The notes under the pieces: generated by a model
Told to the model about the DNA's origin: nothing
The model's input: the letters and a program-made list of their open reading frames with translations, nothing else
Databases searched by the model: none
Made by a program: the position numbers and the translations under genes
Part shown: piece by piece, positions 28,343-38,626 of the stretch
Layout: the number at the start of each line of letters is the position of its first letter
Position numbering within the stretch: the first letter of the stretch is position 1
Source: an uncultured Paracoccaceae bacterium
Lineage (GTDB): Bacteria > Pseudomonadota > Alphaproteobacteria > Rhodobacterales > Rhodobacteraceae
Assembly (NCBI GenBank): GCA_947503965.1
Contig: CANNFU010000002.1
Location: 496,001-560,000 of the forward strand
Direction: 5' to 3'
DNA length: 64,000 nt

Positions 28343-30027
28343 GAATGTTCCTCGGCCGCGGTTTCTGACAGTGCGCGGTTCATAGCCTTCAATGCATCAA
28401 CCTGAAATAATGCGCCCCAAAGTTCGGGTGGTGCATCTTCTCCGCCCAGCGTCACAACAGGAATGAACCGATAGGTTCCTTGGTCAAACATTGGCATTGC
28501 CTGTTCCAGCGTGGCGTTGCCGTCGATATAGATCCCGTCCCGCACCAGATCCCAGCACGCATCTTCTGGTGCGGCCTGGTCTGATCCTGTTGCGCGCATG
28601 ATGCTGGACACCTTGAAGGTCGCCAAGAGATAGGCTTGCGGCCCGGCGGCCAGATGCACATTGCGCCGTTCAAGCTGGGTGAGAAAGAATGACCGGTCCA
28701 CCAGTTGCGATGACAACGCGGTTGAGAGTGACACAGCCACCATCACGGCAAGTCCCGTCTGCCAGTCACCCGTCAATTCGAACACAATCAACGTGGTCGA
28801 GATCGGCGCGCCCAACACAGCCGCCGCCACCGCCCCCATGCCAGCCAGCGCATAAAGTGTCCCTTCACCCGACACGGTCGGGAAAATCGCAGTTGCAATG
28901 ATTCCAAACGCGAGACCCGTCAGCGCACCCACCATCAGCGACGGTGAAAACACGCCACCACCCATGCGACCGCCCATCGTGATCGCGACAGCGATGATCT
29001 TCAGGATGACAAAGATGATCGCCTCGTGCAGCAGCAACTCTCCGGTCAGGGCAGCCGATGTCGTCTCATATCCCACGCCGATGATATGCGGCCACCAGAT
29101 CGCAAGTGCGCCCAACAGGGCGCCGGCAAAGGCCGGACGCAGAAACCGGGGCAAGCCGGTACGTGCTTGCAGGAACGTACCGAAATCATCCGCCCAAAAG
29201 ATCGCCTTCATCAGGGCCACGGCGACCAGCCCGCAGACAAGACCAAGGATCAAAAAGGCGGGCAGTTCGACATAGAAGGCCAACGCATTCTGGATCGGCA
29301 GCACAAATTCTGTGACGTCCCCGAAAACCAGACGGTTGATCACGGTGCCGACGGCGGATGCAATCACAATCGGGGCAAATGCGTGCACCGCAAAGTGGCG
29401 CAACACGACCTCCAGCGCGAATAACGCCCCGGCAATCGGCGCGTTGAAGCTGGCCGAGACGGCGGCGGCCACCGCACATCCCAAAAGGTCACGCCCTGTA
29501 ATACCGTTTGCCCTGATCCAGCGACACACGCCAGTAGACAGGACAGCAGCCAGATGCACCACCGGCCCTTCGCGCCCGCTTGACCCACCTGTCGACAAGG
29601 TGATCATCGACGCCGCCGCCGAGGCGAGGCCACGCCGCACCTCAACCCGCCCCTCTGCCAAGGCGGCCCCTTCGATCACGTCGGCCACGGACCGCACGCG
29701 CCCATCATCCGTAAACTGGTCAAGAATGATACCAACGATCAAACCCCCGCAGATCGGAATGATCAGGATCTGATACCAAGCCAGATCAGCAGCAAAGGAA
29801 TGCAACAGCCGAATATCGTCCGTGCCGTACACCGTCGATTGGATCAGTTCGATCCCAAGGCGGAACAAAACAGCCGCGCAGCCGGCGCCGATACCGATGG
29901 CCAATGCAATAAACCAGAACTGGATCTGGCTTGGACCACGGGTTTTCAGGATATGGGCAGCGTCGCGGCACGTCGATGTGATCTCGGCCACGCTATGCTG
30001 TAACAACGCTTTGACGGGCTTGCCCAT
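28339..30027 (-). CDS. ClC-family chloride channel or Cl-/H+ exchanger
   Basis: 562 residues with a full ClC membrane core. The anion-filter motifs are present: GSSGREGPVVHLAA (with the gating Glu), GGRMGGGVFSPSLMVGA (GxFxP) and LGAPISTTLIVFELTGDW. The C-terminal 110 residues (about 450-560) look like a shortened CBS region, with ATLEQAMPMFDQGTYRFIPVV matching one CBS repeat; the pair is not complete. A pH or osmotic role is typical for the family. A GGAAAG is upstream of ATG 30027. Confidence 0.9.
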   Translation of the reverse strand: MGKPVKALLQHSVAEITSTCRDAAHILKTRGPSQIQFWFIALAIGIGAGCAAVLFRLGIELIQSTVYGTDDIRLLHSFAADLAWYQILIIPICGGLIVGIILDQFTDDGRVRSVADVIEGAALAEGRVEVRRGLASAAASMITLSTGGSSGREGPVVHLAAVLSTGVCRWIRANGITGRDLLGCAVAAAVSASFNAPIAGALFALEVVLRHFAVHAFAPIVIASAVGTVINRLVFGDVTEFVLPIQNALAFYVELPAFLILGLVCGLVAVALMKAIFWADDFGTFLQARTGLPRFLRPAFAGALLGALAIWWPHIIGVGYETTSAALTGELLLHEAIIFVILKIIAVAITMGGRMGGGVFSPSLMVGALTGLAFGIIATAIFPTVSGEGTLYALAGMGAVAAAVLGAPISTTLIVFELTGDWQTGLAVMVAVSLSTALSSQLVDRSFFLTQLERRNVHLAAGPQAYLLATFKVSSIMRATGSDQAAPEDACWDLVRDGIYIDGNATLEQAMPMFDQGTYRFIPVVTLGGEDAPPELWGALFQVDALKAMNRALSETAAEEHS

Positions 30028-30826
30028 GCAATCTGCTTTCCAACCGCTCTGACGGCGTGGTCTCGACGTTGAATGACACCTACAACAAAGCCACGTGTGC
30101 CATCGTTCTAGTGGATGACCACGGCAGGGCCAAGTAGGTTCAGGCGGTCGTCATCGCAAGCAGAAAGGCCGCGATCCGGATAGAATCAGGAAATGCGCAG
30201 ATCGCCAGACTTTGCCATTGTGTCCTAACTGGAAATGATACTGTTGCATTGGCGCCACCCTTTCCAAAAAGGTGACAGTAATCGCTGCATTACGCTGCGT
30301 AAAAATGCCCCAAAAAACAATCGAAAATTGAAATCAATCTGGTTAACGCAAAGTCATCTTGTGATGGGGTGATACCGAATCCACCTGTGGTAAGTATGAT
30401 ATCCAGTCAAAAATTGAGATAATAGTTATTAAAATCAATATACTACATATCGATCCAACAAAAATTCTCACTTCAGGCGAAGCAAACGCACGTATCCCTG
30501 CGCTCAACCTCCAATGGTTATGGCAGAATTATTGACATACTTTGGGACAGGTTGATTGCCTCAGCGTCGCTCGGGTATTCCAGTTGTTGAGGCATGTAGC
30601 CTTGCGTTGGTAACGAGTGTTTGGGTTCGGTTTACCATTTTGGAAAAAAGAACTCATCGGTAAAGAAAAAAGGACGTTTGCGGCTTTTTTCTGCGTGTGA
30701 TTACAGGACGTGTCGGAGGTGAGTGGCCGATCGGACTGAAGTAATGAGTGGGTTGGGTAACCCGTTGTTAAAGGGGACAGTTTGTGGGCATGCTTAGGCA
30801 TCCACAGACTGTCCCCAACTAACTTT
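30028..30826. other. 800-bp intergenic region between the ClC gene and recN
   Basis: No convincing gene is present on either strand. The part from about 30340 to 30480 is AT-rich compared with the rest of the window. A strong hairpin (30773-30816) lies 10 bp beyond the recN stop. The reading frame on the minus strand at 30529-30867 reads through that hairpin and looks non-coding (low complexity, rich in Thr, Ser, Asn). No tRNA-like cloverleaf was seen. Confidence 0.6.
30773..30816. repeat. REP-like hairpin with GGGGACAGT ends, downstream of recN
   Basis: GGGGACAGT-t-TGTGG pairs with CCACA-g-ACTGTCCCC, 15-nt arms with one mismatch and a 14-nt loop. The flanking AAAGGGGACAG resembles termini I associate with REP sequences mobilised by TnpA(REP) transposases; no such transposase is present. 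It may also end recN transcription, though the T run after it is short (TTTA). Confidence 0.5.
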
Positions 30827-32476
30827 TCAGGCCTCGATAAGTGCTTTGGCCGCGGCCCGTGCGGCATCGGTTATAGTGTCGCCAGACAACATCCGCGCAA
30901 TCTCATCAATCCGTGCATCTTGGTCCAGTGGTACGACGGTCGAAATTGTCGTGTCTTTTGCCTGTCGCTTTTCCACGCGCCAATGATGTCCACCCAAGGC
31001 GGCAACCTGCGGTGAATGTGTTACAACAAGAACCTGACCACCCGCCGCCAATTCTGCCAGGCGACGCCCGACAGCATCCGCTGTCGCCCCACCTACACCG
31101 CGATCAATCTCGTCGAAAATCATCGTCAGCCCACTACTGGCCTGCGTCAGGCAGACTTTGAGCGCCAACAGAAACCGGCTGAGTTCACCACCTGATGCGA
31201 TCTTGTTCAAAGGGCCCGCTGGCGCACCAGGGTTGGTTGCGACAGTAAACGCGACGGTATCACGACCGTCCGGCCCAGCCTCGGCCTGTGCAATCGTCGT
31301 CGAAAAAACAGCGCGTTCCATCTTGAGCGGCGCCAGTTCCTGCGCCATTGCCTTATCGAGCGCCTTTGCCGCCTTTGCCCGTTTGGCAGACAAATCCGCT
31401 GACGCCCGATCATAGTCCGCCTGCGCGACCTTCACATCGGATAGCAACGCTTGCAGTGCGCCTGCCCCGTCATCCAGGACATTCAGCCGCGCCCGCAGCG
31501 TATCCGCAAAATCGCGCAGATCATCCGGTAAGACGCCATGTTTGCGGGCCAGACCACGAATTGCAAACAACCTTTCTTCGACGTCCTCCAGCTCGGCCGG
31601 ATTGAAGGTCAGCGCATGCAGACAGCTTTCAACGCCGCGCTGCGCCTCGTCCAGTGCGACCATCGCCTGTTCAATCGCCGCAAGCGGCTCATCAAGCTGC
31701 CCTTGCGCCTGATCACCCACCCCTTGCAGCCAACGTGAGGCATCGTTGATCATGCCTTCGGCACCTTGCAAACCAAGCGCCTCGGCTGCCCTGCTGATAT
31801 CGGCGCGGATCTTTTCCGAGGCTTGCATCAGGCGACGTTGGGTATCCAACGTGGCCTCTTCCCCCGCTTCGTGGGCAAGCGCATCCAATTCAGCGACGGC
31901 GTGGCGCAGATAGTCTTCTTCCGCTTGTACGTCGGCGATCTGTGCCTGTGCTGCGGCAAGCGCCTTTTGCGCGTCGGCCAGACGGCGCCACGCACTGCGC
32001 GTCGCGGCGATATCCGGATCAAGACCTGCATAGTTATCCAGCATCTGCCGGTGCCCGCGCGGGTTCAGCAGACCGCGATCATCGTGCTGTCCATGCAGTT
32101 CAACCAGCGTATCCGACAAGGCGCGCAAAACCTCTCCGCTGACCCGACGGTCATTGATCCAGGCGGTCTTGCGACCATCGCGCGTGTTGATCCGGCGCAG
32201 GATCAGTTCATCCTCTGCCGTGATACCGGCCTCATCCAGAACGGCATGTGCGGCATGATCGGCAGGCAGTTCAAACCAGGCCGTCACCTCGCCCTGATCA
32301 GCGCCTTGCCGCACCAGTTCCGCGCGTCCACGCCAGCCAAGCACAAACCCCAACGCATCCAGCAGAATGGATTTGCCCGCCCCGGTTTCCCCGGTCAGCA
32401 CGTTCAGACCCGGCTGAAAGGCAAGCTCCAGCCGGTCGATAATCAACATGTCCCGAATGTCTAATCCGCGCAGCAT
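30827..32476 (-). CDS. recN: DNA repair protein RecN
   Basis: 549 residues, full length SMC-like ATPase. Walker A is GETGAGKSILLDALG near residue 30, coiled-coil arms occupy the middle (about 150-350), and the C-terminal half has the ABC signature ASGGELSRFLLALK and Walker B MIFDEIDRGVGG. RecN holds DNA ends together during double-strand break repair. It follows bamD at the distal end of the division block, a common order in this family. Confidence 0.96.
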   Translation of the reverse strand: MLRGLDIRDMLIIDRLELAFQPGLNVLTGETGAGKSILLDALGFVLGWRGRAELVRQGADQGEVTAWFELPADHAAHAVLDEAGITAEDELILRRINTRDGRKTAWINDRRVSGEVLRALSDTLVELHGQHDDRGLLNPRGHRQMLDNYAGLDPDIAATRSAWRRLADAQKALAAAQAQIADVQAEEDYLRHAVAELDALAHEAGEEATLDTQRRLMQASEKIRADISRAAEALGLQGAEGMINDASRWLQGVGDQAQGQLDEPLAAIEQAMVALDEAQRGVESCLHALTFNPAELEDVEERLFAIRGLARKHGVLPDDLRDFADTLRARLNVLDDGAGALQALLSDVKVAQADYDRASADLSAKRAKAAKALDKAMAQELAPLKMERAVFSTTIAQAEAGPDGRDTVAFTVATNPGAPAGPLNKIASGGELSRFLLALKVCLTQASSGLTMIFDEIDRGVGGATADAVGRRLAELAAGGQVLVVTHSPQVAALGGHHWRVEKRQAKDTTISTVVPLDQDARIDEIARMLSGDTITDAARAAAKALIEA

Positions 32477-32512
32477 CTTACGCCTCGCAGGGAATTTGGC
32501 CCGTGGTCATAA

Positions 32513-33352
32513 TCAGAGCCATTCACCACGCAGGACCTGACGATAGATCGATGCAAGCCAATTATCGCCCGCTGCATTGGGGTTCAGCCCCTGACCGGTC
32601 AGCAGGGTAAAGCTGGCCTCGTACCATTCGCTTGAGCGATAGTTATAGCCCAGAATCGCCCCTGCAGTTTGCGCCTCGTCCACAAGGCCAAGCGACAGAT
32701 AGCATTCCACCAGTCGGTGCAGCGCCTCTGCCGTATGCGTGGTGGTCTGAAAATCCTCAACAACGGTGCGGAACCGGTTGGCCGCCGCCGCATATTGACC
32801 GCGCTTGAGATAATAGCGCCCGATTTCCATTTCCTTGGCCGCCAGATGGTCAAAGGCCAGATCAAACTTCAGCACCGATGTACGCGCATATTCGGATTCA
32901 GGATAAACCTCGATCACTTGGCGCAGCGATTGCAGCGCCTGAAAGGTCAGGCCCTGATCGCGCCCGACCTCATCAATCTGGTCATAGTAGGACAGCGCCA
33001 GCAGATAGGCTGCGTAGGCCGCATCATCCTCTGCCGGATAAAAATCCAGATAACGCTGTGCGGAGGCCCGGCTGTTCGGGTAATCCTCTGCACGGTGATA
33101 AGCATAGGCCTGCATGATCAGGGCACGCTCTGCGAATTCCGAATAGGGATAAAGCCGCTCAATCTCGCCAAAGGTGAAGGCGGCATCGTCAGGATTACCC
33201 TGTTCGATCTGACTTTCGCCGCGTTGAAATATCTGCTGCGCGGACAGATCATCCAGCGGCGCACCGGCTTGTTCACCGCCGCAAGCCGCAAGCAGGGCCA
33301 AGGCCAAGACCGCACCAAAACGTCGGCGTTTATGATCACTGCTGCCTGACAC
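32513..33352 (-). CDS. bamD: Outer-membrane assembly lipoprotein BamD
   Basis: 279 residues. The lipobox is LALLAACGG, so the mature protein is anchored by a diacylglyceryl Cys. TPR repeats follow: AQQIFQRGESQIEQGNPDDAAFTFGEIERLYPYSEFAERAL is a classic BamD opening. It works with BamA to fold beta-barrel proteins. GTG 33352 is chosen because AAGGA lies eight bases upstream; the frame also opens at GTG 33373. It sits between lpxC and recN. Confidence 0.93.
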   Translation of the reverse strand: MSGSSDHKRRRFGAVLALALLAACGGEQAGAPLDDLSAQQIFQRGESQIEQGNPDDAAFTFGEIERLYPYSEFAERALIMQAYAYHRAEDYPNSRASAQRYLDFYPAEDDAAYAAYLLALSYYDQIDEVGRDQGLTFQALQSLRQVIEVYPESEYARTSVLKFDLAFDHLAAKEMEIGRYYLKRGQYAAAANRFRTVVEDFQTTTHTAEALHRLVECYLSLGLVDEAQTAGAILGYNYRSSEWYEASFTLLTGQGLNPNAAGDNWLASIYRQVLRGEWL

Positions 33353-33479
33353 GATGGTCGTCCTTGTTGCCACTGCTCAAATAACGGGTATCACCCCCGA
33401 TTGCAGCGGGTCTAGCATAGAAAAATGGGGGGCAAAATGCCTTTTGACCGTCCGCGTGATCAACTGTTTGGAACTACGC

Positions 33480-34397
33480 TCAGGCGACGGCATCCAGATC
33501 GGCAACGCTGACCCCGACACCGGGCAAACGGGCCGCAATCTTTGCGTCACATGTAACCCAGCGCCATGCAGTATCATCGGCAAACAATGCATGCAGCAGC
33601 TTGTTTGTCATCGCGTGGCCCGAACGGGTACCCGTATAGCGTCCAAGGATCGGCGCACCGGCCGTGTAAAGATCGCCCAACGCATCCAGCATCTTGTGGC
33701 GCACAGCCTCATCCGCATGGCGCAGACCACCGGGGGTCAGAACCTTGTCGCCATCGACAACGACTGCGTTTTCAATCGATCCGCCCAACGCCAGACCGTT
33801 GGCATGCATCGCATCCACATCAGCCGACCGGCAGAACGTGCGGCTGTCACACAGCTCGCGCACAAAAGACCCGTTTGCCATGTTCAGCGTCTTGTGCTGG
33901 CGCCCGATGGCCGCATCAGCAAAATCAATCGCGAAATCGATCTGCAACGTGGTCGAAGGCGACAATTGCGCAAAAGCGGCCCCTTCGGCGACAGATACGT
34001 CCTTCAGGATTTCAATCGCGTGCAACGGTGCGGCAAGCCGGGTCAGACCGGCATTCACGATCCCGCGGACAAACGCCGCCGCACTGCCATCCAGAATAGG
34101 AACTTCCGGCCCATCGATATCAATCAGGGCGTTATGCACACCGCAGCCCGCCAAAGCGGCCATAAGGTGTTCGATGGTGGAAACCGTCACACCGTCCGTA
34201 TTGGTCAAACGGGTGTTCAGTGGCGACACAATCACCTGATCCCAACGAGCCTGCAGCTTTGGCTGACCCGTGATATCTGTGCGCCGAAACACAATGCCGG
34301 ACCGCGCTGGCGCAGGCCATACAACAACCCGAACAGGCGCACCGGAATGCAAGCCGGTTCCTTCAAAGGCGACGTGTGTTTTTAAAGTTGTTTGCAC
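33480..34397 (-). CDS. lpxC: UDP-3-O-acyl-N-acetylglucosamine deacetylase
   Basis: 305 residues. Zn ligands are the His of IEHLMAALAGCGV (about 77) and the His and Asp of HKMLDALGDLY (about 230); the catalytic His is in GTRSGHAMTNKLLHAL. This is the committed step of lipid A synthesis. It lies 220 bp downstream of the ftsZ stop, behind a terminator, so it probably has its own promoter. Confidence 0.96.
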   Translation of the reverse strand: MQTTLKTHVAFEGTGLHSGAPVRVVVWPAPARSGIVFRRTDITGQPKLQARWDQVIVSPLNTRLTNTDGVTVSTIEHLMAALAGCGVHNALIDIDGPEVPILDGSAAAFVRGIVNAGLTRLAAPLHAIEILKDVSVAEGAAFAQLSPSTTLQIDFAIDFADAAIGRQHKTLNMANGSFVRELCDSRTFCRSADVDAMHANGLALGGSIENAVVVDGDKVLTPGGLRHADEAVRHKMLDALGDLYTAGAPILGRYTGTRSGHAMTNKLLHALFADDTAWRWVTCDAKIAARLPGVGVSVADLDAVA

Positions 34398-34540
34398 TGC
34401 GGATAGGTCTTTCCCGGTTTTCTTACTGCACTGAAGTATAGCGCCGCCTCTTTCGTCTCAACTCACTCTTTACAACGGTCTGAAACATGCACGGGCATTT
34501 TCAGGGCAACAATGTGGCACTTGCAGCAAGTTATTGTTTG

Positions 34541-34573
34541 CAAAAGAAAAAGGCCGCAAGACTGCGACCTTTC
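34541..34573 (-). terminator. Intrinsic terminator after ftsZ
   Basis: On the minus strand AAAGGTCGCA pairs with TGCGGCCTTT (one mismatch) and runs into TTTTTCTTTT. It is about 45 bp beyond the ftsZ stop and separates the division genes from lpxC. Confidence 0.75.
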
Positions 34574-34616
34574 CCGTGAGTTTGACCTCACGTCCTGTTT
34601 CATCAATGCAACCTGA

Positions 34617-36215
34617 TCAGTTGGCCTGACGACGCAGAAACGCGGGAATCTCGATCTTTTCCTGATCTTCGTTTGGTGCGGGCTCTTGATGCAGCGCCGT
34701 CACCTGCGGCTGGGTCCGCGCCGGTTGTTGCGGCGATCCGGTCTCGGCCTGCGCCCCTGTCATGCGGTTGATCAGAGAGTTGATGCCAAAGCGCGGTCTG
34801 TCTGCCTCGGGGGCTGGAGCGGCCTGTTGTGGCTGCTGTTCGACAGGCCGCGGTGCACGGTTCACTGCGGCCTGCAAACGGGCCAATGCCTCTGGCGATG
34901 GGGTCCCTGGTGCGGCCGCGCGTGGCGCAACAAATGCCTCTGGTTCGGCCATGGTTGGTTCGGGGCGCGGCGTATAGGCGGGTGGTGGCAGATCATCCTG
35001 TGCCGCCACCGGCTGCGGGACCGCCGGCTCTGGCTGCGGCTGGAAAGCCGCCGGTTGCCGCGGTTGCGCCGCCGGTACATCCAGTTCTTCGAACAATGTC
35101 CGTTCTTCGGCAGCGGGTTCAGGCGCTTGCGCAACCACCGCGGCAGGTGCCTGTTGTACGGGCTGCGGTGCGGGTGTCTCAACCGCCATCGGCTGTGCCA
35201 ATGGCGCTGCCATTGACCGGCGCGGCAAAGGTGTATCCGCATTGCTGACAGCAGCGTCGATACCCGTGGCCACAACGGAGACGCGCATGCGACCTTCCAT
35301 TTCGGTATCCAGCGTAGAGCCGACGATAATATTTGCGTCGCCATCAACCTTTTCGCGGATCTTGTTGGCGGCCTCGTCCAGTTCGAACAGGGTCAGATCG
35401 TAACCACCGGTGATGTTGATCAGAACACCCTTTGCGCCTTCCAGCGAAATCTCGTCCAGCAGCGGGTTGGCGATCGCTTTTTCGGCGGCCTGAATGGCGC
35501 GATTTTCGCCCTCGGCCTCCCCGGTGCCCATCATCGCCTTGCCCATTTCGTCCATCACGGCGCGCACATCGGCGAAATCAAGGTTGATCAGGCCGGGGCG
35601 CACCATCAGGTCAGTCACACCTTTGACGCCCTGATACAGCACGTCGTCAGCAAGTGCGAAGGCTTCGGTGAACGTGGTGTTTTCATTCGCCAGACGGAAC
35701 AGGTTCTGGTTCGGAATGATGATCAGCGTATCGACAACTTTCTGAAGGGCCTCAACACCTTCTTCGGCTTGTTTCATGCGCTTGGCGCCTTCGAACTGGA
35801 ACGGTTTGGTGACAACACCAACCGTCAGAACACCCATCTCGCGGGCGGCCTGCGCGATGATCGGTGCGGCACCTGTCCCAGTGCCACCGCCCATGCCGGC
35901 AGTGATGAAACACATATGCGCGCCGGCCAGATGATCGACGATCTGTTCAATGCTTTCTTCGGCGGCTGCGGCACCGACTGTTGCGCGTGCGCCCGCACCC
36001 AGACCTTCGGTCACTTTCAGACCCATCTGGATCTTTGCGGTGGCACGCGATTGCTGCAGCGCCTGCGCGTCCGTGTTGGCCACGACGAACTCTGTCCCAT
36101 CAAGCTCTTGCTCGATCATATTGTTCACGGCGTTACCGCCCGCACCACCCACACCGAATACGGTGATACGTGGTTTCAGTTCTTCATGCCCCGGAAGGGA
36201 GAGGTTCAATGTCAT
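34617..36215 (-). CDS. ftsZ: Cell division GTPase FtsZ
   Basis: 532 residues. The tubulin signature [12 protein letters not shown] is near residue 110 and NTDAQAL and the T7-loop region [11 protein letters not shown] follow. After the core (about 320) there is a 190-residue Pro/Gln/Ala-rich linker, then the conserved C-terminal peptide [10 protein letters not shown] that binds FtsA. The long linker explains the size above the 380-residue E. coli protein and is usual in alphaproteobacteria. It forms the Z ring. Confidence 0.98.
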   Translation of the reverse strand: MTLNLSLPGHEELKPRITVFGVGGAGGNAVNNMIEQELDGTEFVVANTDAQALQQSRATAKIQMGLKVTEGLGAGARATVGAAAAEESIEQIVDHLAGAHMCFITAGMGGGTGTGAAPIIAQAAREMGVLTVGVVTKPFQFEGAKRMKQAEEGVEALQKVVDTLIIIPNQNLFRLANENTTFTEAFALADDVLYQGVKGVTDLMVRPGLINLDFADVRAVMDEMGKAMMGTGEAEGENRAIQAAEKAIANPLLDEISLEGAKGVLINITGGYDLTLFELDEAANKIREKVDGDANIIVGSTLDTEMEGRMRVSVVATGIDAAVSNADTPLPRRSMAAPLAQPMAVETPAPQPVQQAPAAVVAQAPEPAAEERTLFEELDVPAAQPRQPAAFQPQPEPAVPQPVAAQDDLPPPAYTPRPEPTMAEPEAFVAPRAAAPGTPSPEALARLQAAVNRAPRPVEQQPQQAAPAPEADRPRFGINSLINRMTGAQAETGSPQQPARTQPQVTALHQEPAPNEDQEKIEIPAFLRRQAN

Positions 36216-36238
36216 AACGCGATCCGCCTGTTTTTATT

Positions 36239-36282
36239 GCCCGTGCCCACGGGCGCCTGCTGCTTATTAAGAGTCATATTAA
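36239..36282 (-). promoter_or_regulatory. ftsZ leader: hairpin and TTAA pair
   Basis: A hairpin GCCCGT-gggc-ACGGGC (36239-36254) lies 24 bp before the ftsZ ATG. Just upstream, TTAA-N8-TTAA (36267-36282) resembles the CtrA consensus TTAA-N7-TTAA but with one extra base in the spacer. The 174-bp ftsA-ftsZ spacer is the only long gap in ftsQAZ and probably carries a promoter. Confidence 0.35.
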
Positions 36283-36389
36283 CGAGGTGATGCCGAAAGG
36301 TCACGACAAAAACACAAAATAGCCACCAAATCTGGACAAAAAATGCGGCGATTGGCCTGCATCTCGGCCGGTTGGCAAGATGTTGCGCA

Positions 36390-37724
36390 TCACCAGTTGT
36401 CCTTGAACCATTTTACGGCCCGTTTGAGCGATCTGGCCGGGTAACGATCTGCCGGGATTTCAAAATCCCACCACTCATCCTGTGGATTCGCCGCGAATAA
36501 TGTCAGCCCGACAGCACTTGAAAATGCCGGACCAATTGCGGCCTGCGGCAGACCTTGCACCCGTAGCGGACGGCCCAGGCGGACCTGCTGGCCCAGAATT
36601 TTGCTGGCCAGTCCATCAAGTCCGGGGATTTGGCTGCCGCCTCCCGTCAGAACGATCTGCTGGCTTGGCAAATGCTCGAACCCGGCGGCATCCAGCCGCG
36701 CGCGGACCTCTTCCAGAATTTCCTCGACGCGCGGACGCATGATCCCGATCAGTTCTGCCCGGCTGACTGTCCGGCGGTCATGTTCCCAATCGCCGGTATC
36801 GCCGCCGATCTCGATCATTTCGCGGTCGTCCATGCCGGTAGCGACGACACCGCCATAGAATGTCTTGATCCGTTCCGCGGTTGATGCCGGAATTTGCAGC
36901 CCCATCGAGATGTCAGAGGTTACATGCTCACCGCCCATCCGTACGGAGTCCGCGAAAATCATATGCTTCTTCATGAAGATCGAAATGCCCGTCGACCCGC
37001 CGCCCAGATCGATACAGGCGGCACCCAACTCCTGTTCGTCCTCGACCAGCGATGACATACCCGACACGTAAGCCGATGACGCCAGCCCCGCCAATTCCAG
37101 ATCACAGCGTTTGATACAGTAGAAAATGTTCTGAATAGCCGAACCATCCACCGTCAGCATATGCATATCTGTCGTCAGTTTGTTGCCAATCTGCCCGCGC
37201 GGGTCTGCCATTCCTGACCGGTGATCCAGCGCAAAGTTGATCGGCTGCGCGTGCAACACCTCGCGATCCGCGCCATAATCCGGCACGTCGCAGGCCGCCA
37301 TCACCTGGCTAATGTCCTGTTCGGTCACCATGCCACCGTGAATATCAATCGCGCCATCAAGGCCGTAAGACCGGGGGCGCGCGCCCGACAGACAGGCGAT
37401 CACGTGATCAACGCGCACATTCGCCATTTTTTGCGCCGCCTGAACGGCGGTGCGAATGGCGCGCTCGGTCTCTTGCATCGCGTCGACTTCACCGAAACGT
37501 ACGCCGCGCGACCGGGTTGTCGCAGCGCCAATCACCCGAAATTGCGACTGGCCCGCCATTGAGCCCACGCCATCAACACTGCGGAACTGCTCTGGCCCGT
37601 CAAAGCGCAGGACGAGACATGCGATCTTGGATGTACCCACATCCAAAATCGCCACAACACCGCGCTGCATCGCCGCTTTGCGCATTTGCCGCATCGCACG
37701 CTGGCTGTCGTAAAGATCGCCCAT
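36390..37724 (-). CDS. ftsA: Cell division protein FtsA
   Basis: 444 residues, actin/Hsp70 fold. Phosphate-1 motif AILDVGTSKIACLVL near residue 25, phosphate-2 AACIDLGGGSTGISIF, adenosine motif IVLTGGGSQIPGLDGLA. The C-terminus SLKRAVKWFKDNW is the amphipathic membrane-targeting helix. It tethers FtsZ to the membrane. Start ATG overlaps the ftsQ stop by one base (TGATG). Confidence 0.97.
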   Translation of the reverse strand: MGDLYDSQRAMRQMRKAAMQRGVVAILDVGTSKIACLVLRFDGPEQFRSVDGVGSMAGQSQFRVIGAATTRSRGVRFGEVDAMQETERAIRTAVQAAQKMANVRVDHVIACLSGARPRSYGLDGAIDIHGGMVTEQDISQVMAACDVPDYGADREVLHAQPINFALDHRSGMADPRGQIGNKLTTDMHMLTVDGSAIQNIFYCIKRCDLELAGLASSAYVSGMSSLVEDEQELGAACIDLGGGSTGISIFMKKHMIFADSVRMGGEHVTSDISMGLQIPASTAERIKTFYGGVVATGMDDREMIEIGGDTGDWEHDRRTVSRAELIGIMRPRVEEILEEVRARLDAAGFEHLPSQQIVLTGGGSQIPGLDGLASKILGQQVRLGRPLRVQGLPQAAIGPAFSSAVGLTLFAANPQDEWWDFEIPADRYPARSLKRAVKWFKDNW

Positions 37725-38626
37725 CAGTTTTCTGCCCCATCATTATTGATTGTTGTATTGACCCGGCGCAGCGCGATCGCTGCCTCTTCGTTCATCCGCA
37801 GAGTTGGCCGTTCAGCCTTGCGCATATCCACAACTGCCACATCCCGGCTGAGCATATCCTGCGCTTCGTTCAGGGCGATCACGCGGTCCAACGCGGCCAC
37901 CGCCCCATCACCGGGCAGCAGAATGCGCTGTTCACGATCCAGCACGATATCCCAACGCCGTTCGCCCATGCGCACAAGACCGCGCACACGTTCGCGCAAA
38001 GGTCCGGCACCCGCATAAAGCGCCAGCGCTTCTTCGATCTTCTGTTCGGCGCCATCACCCGCGATCAGTGGCAAATCCAACCGATCCGCACGGGACGCAA
38101 TCGTGCCAGATTGCACGCCATCACCATCGATCAACCGCAATGTGGCGCCATCACGCCAAAGCGCGGCTGGCACCCGTGGGTTCAACCGCACAGCCAAAGT
38201 GCCGCCCTGCCCGACACGCACACTGGCGGATTTCACCGGATCAAGCGCCTCAATCGCGGCGCGCATGCCTTCAAGATCAAGATCAAAAGATGATACCGGA
38301 TATTCCGACGGCACCAGATCGGCGACCTGCGCCATCGTCGCCTCATCGGCACCCGTGATCGTCAGCGCCCGCACCATGAACTGAGGACGTTCCTGAAAAT
38401 CCTGCTTTGTCTCGGCAATTGTCGCTGCCAATGCTGCGCGATTTTCAGGCTTGGAGTACCACGAGCCCACAATCACGGCGATCAGCAGGATCGGCACACC
38501 AATCCGCACCGACGCCCGGAACCCTGGCGTCAGCATCAAACGCTGATACTTGTATCCCAGCTTCGACGGCGCGGGATCACGCGGGGCCGCATTGGCGGGT
38601 GCGGTGCGGCGGATCAGCGATCGCAT
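37724..38626 (-). CDS. ftsQ: Cell division protein FtsQ
   Basis: 300 residues. A cytosolic N-terminus is followed by one transmembrane helix (RIGVPILLIAVIVGSWYS, about 48-65), then a POTRA domain starting QFMVRALTITGADEATMAQVADLV and the beta domain. It links FtsA/FtsZ to FtsB/L and FtsW/I. ATG 38626 has GGAGG eight bases upstream and overlaps the ddl end by 13 bp. Confidence 0.94.
   Translation of the reverse strand: MRSLIRRTAPANAAPRDPAPSKLGYKYQRLMLTPGFRASVRIGVPILLIAVIVGSWYSKPENRAALAATIAETKQDFQERPQFMVRALTITGADEATMAQVADLVPSEYPVSSFDLDLEGMRAAIEALDPVKSASVRVGQGGTLAVRLNPRVPAALWRDGATLRLIDGDGVQSGTIASRADRLDLPLIAGDGAEQKIEEALALYAGAGPLRERVRGLVRMGERRWDIVLDREQRILLPGDGAVAALDRVIALNEAQDMLSRDVAVVDMRKAERPTLRMNEEAAIALRRVNTTINNDGAEN

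Noticed and set aside
30529..30867. Minus-strand 112-residue frame between recN and the ClC gene
   Set aside because: It starts inside recN and reads through a perfect hairpin; composition is low-complexity with no motif.
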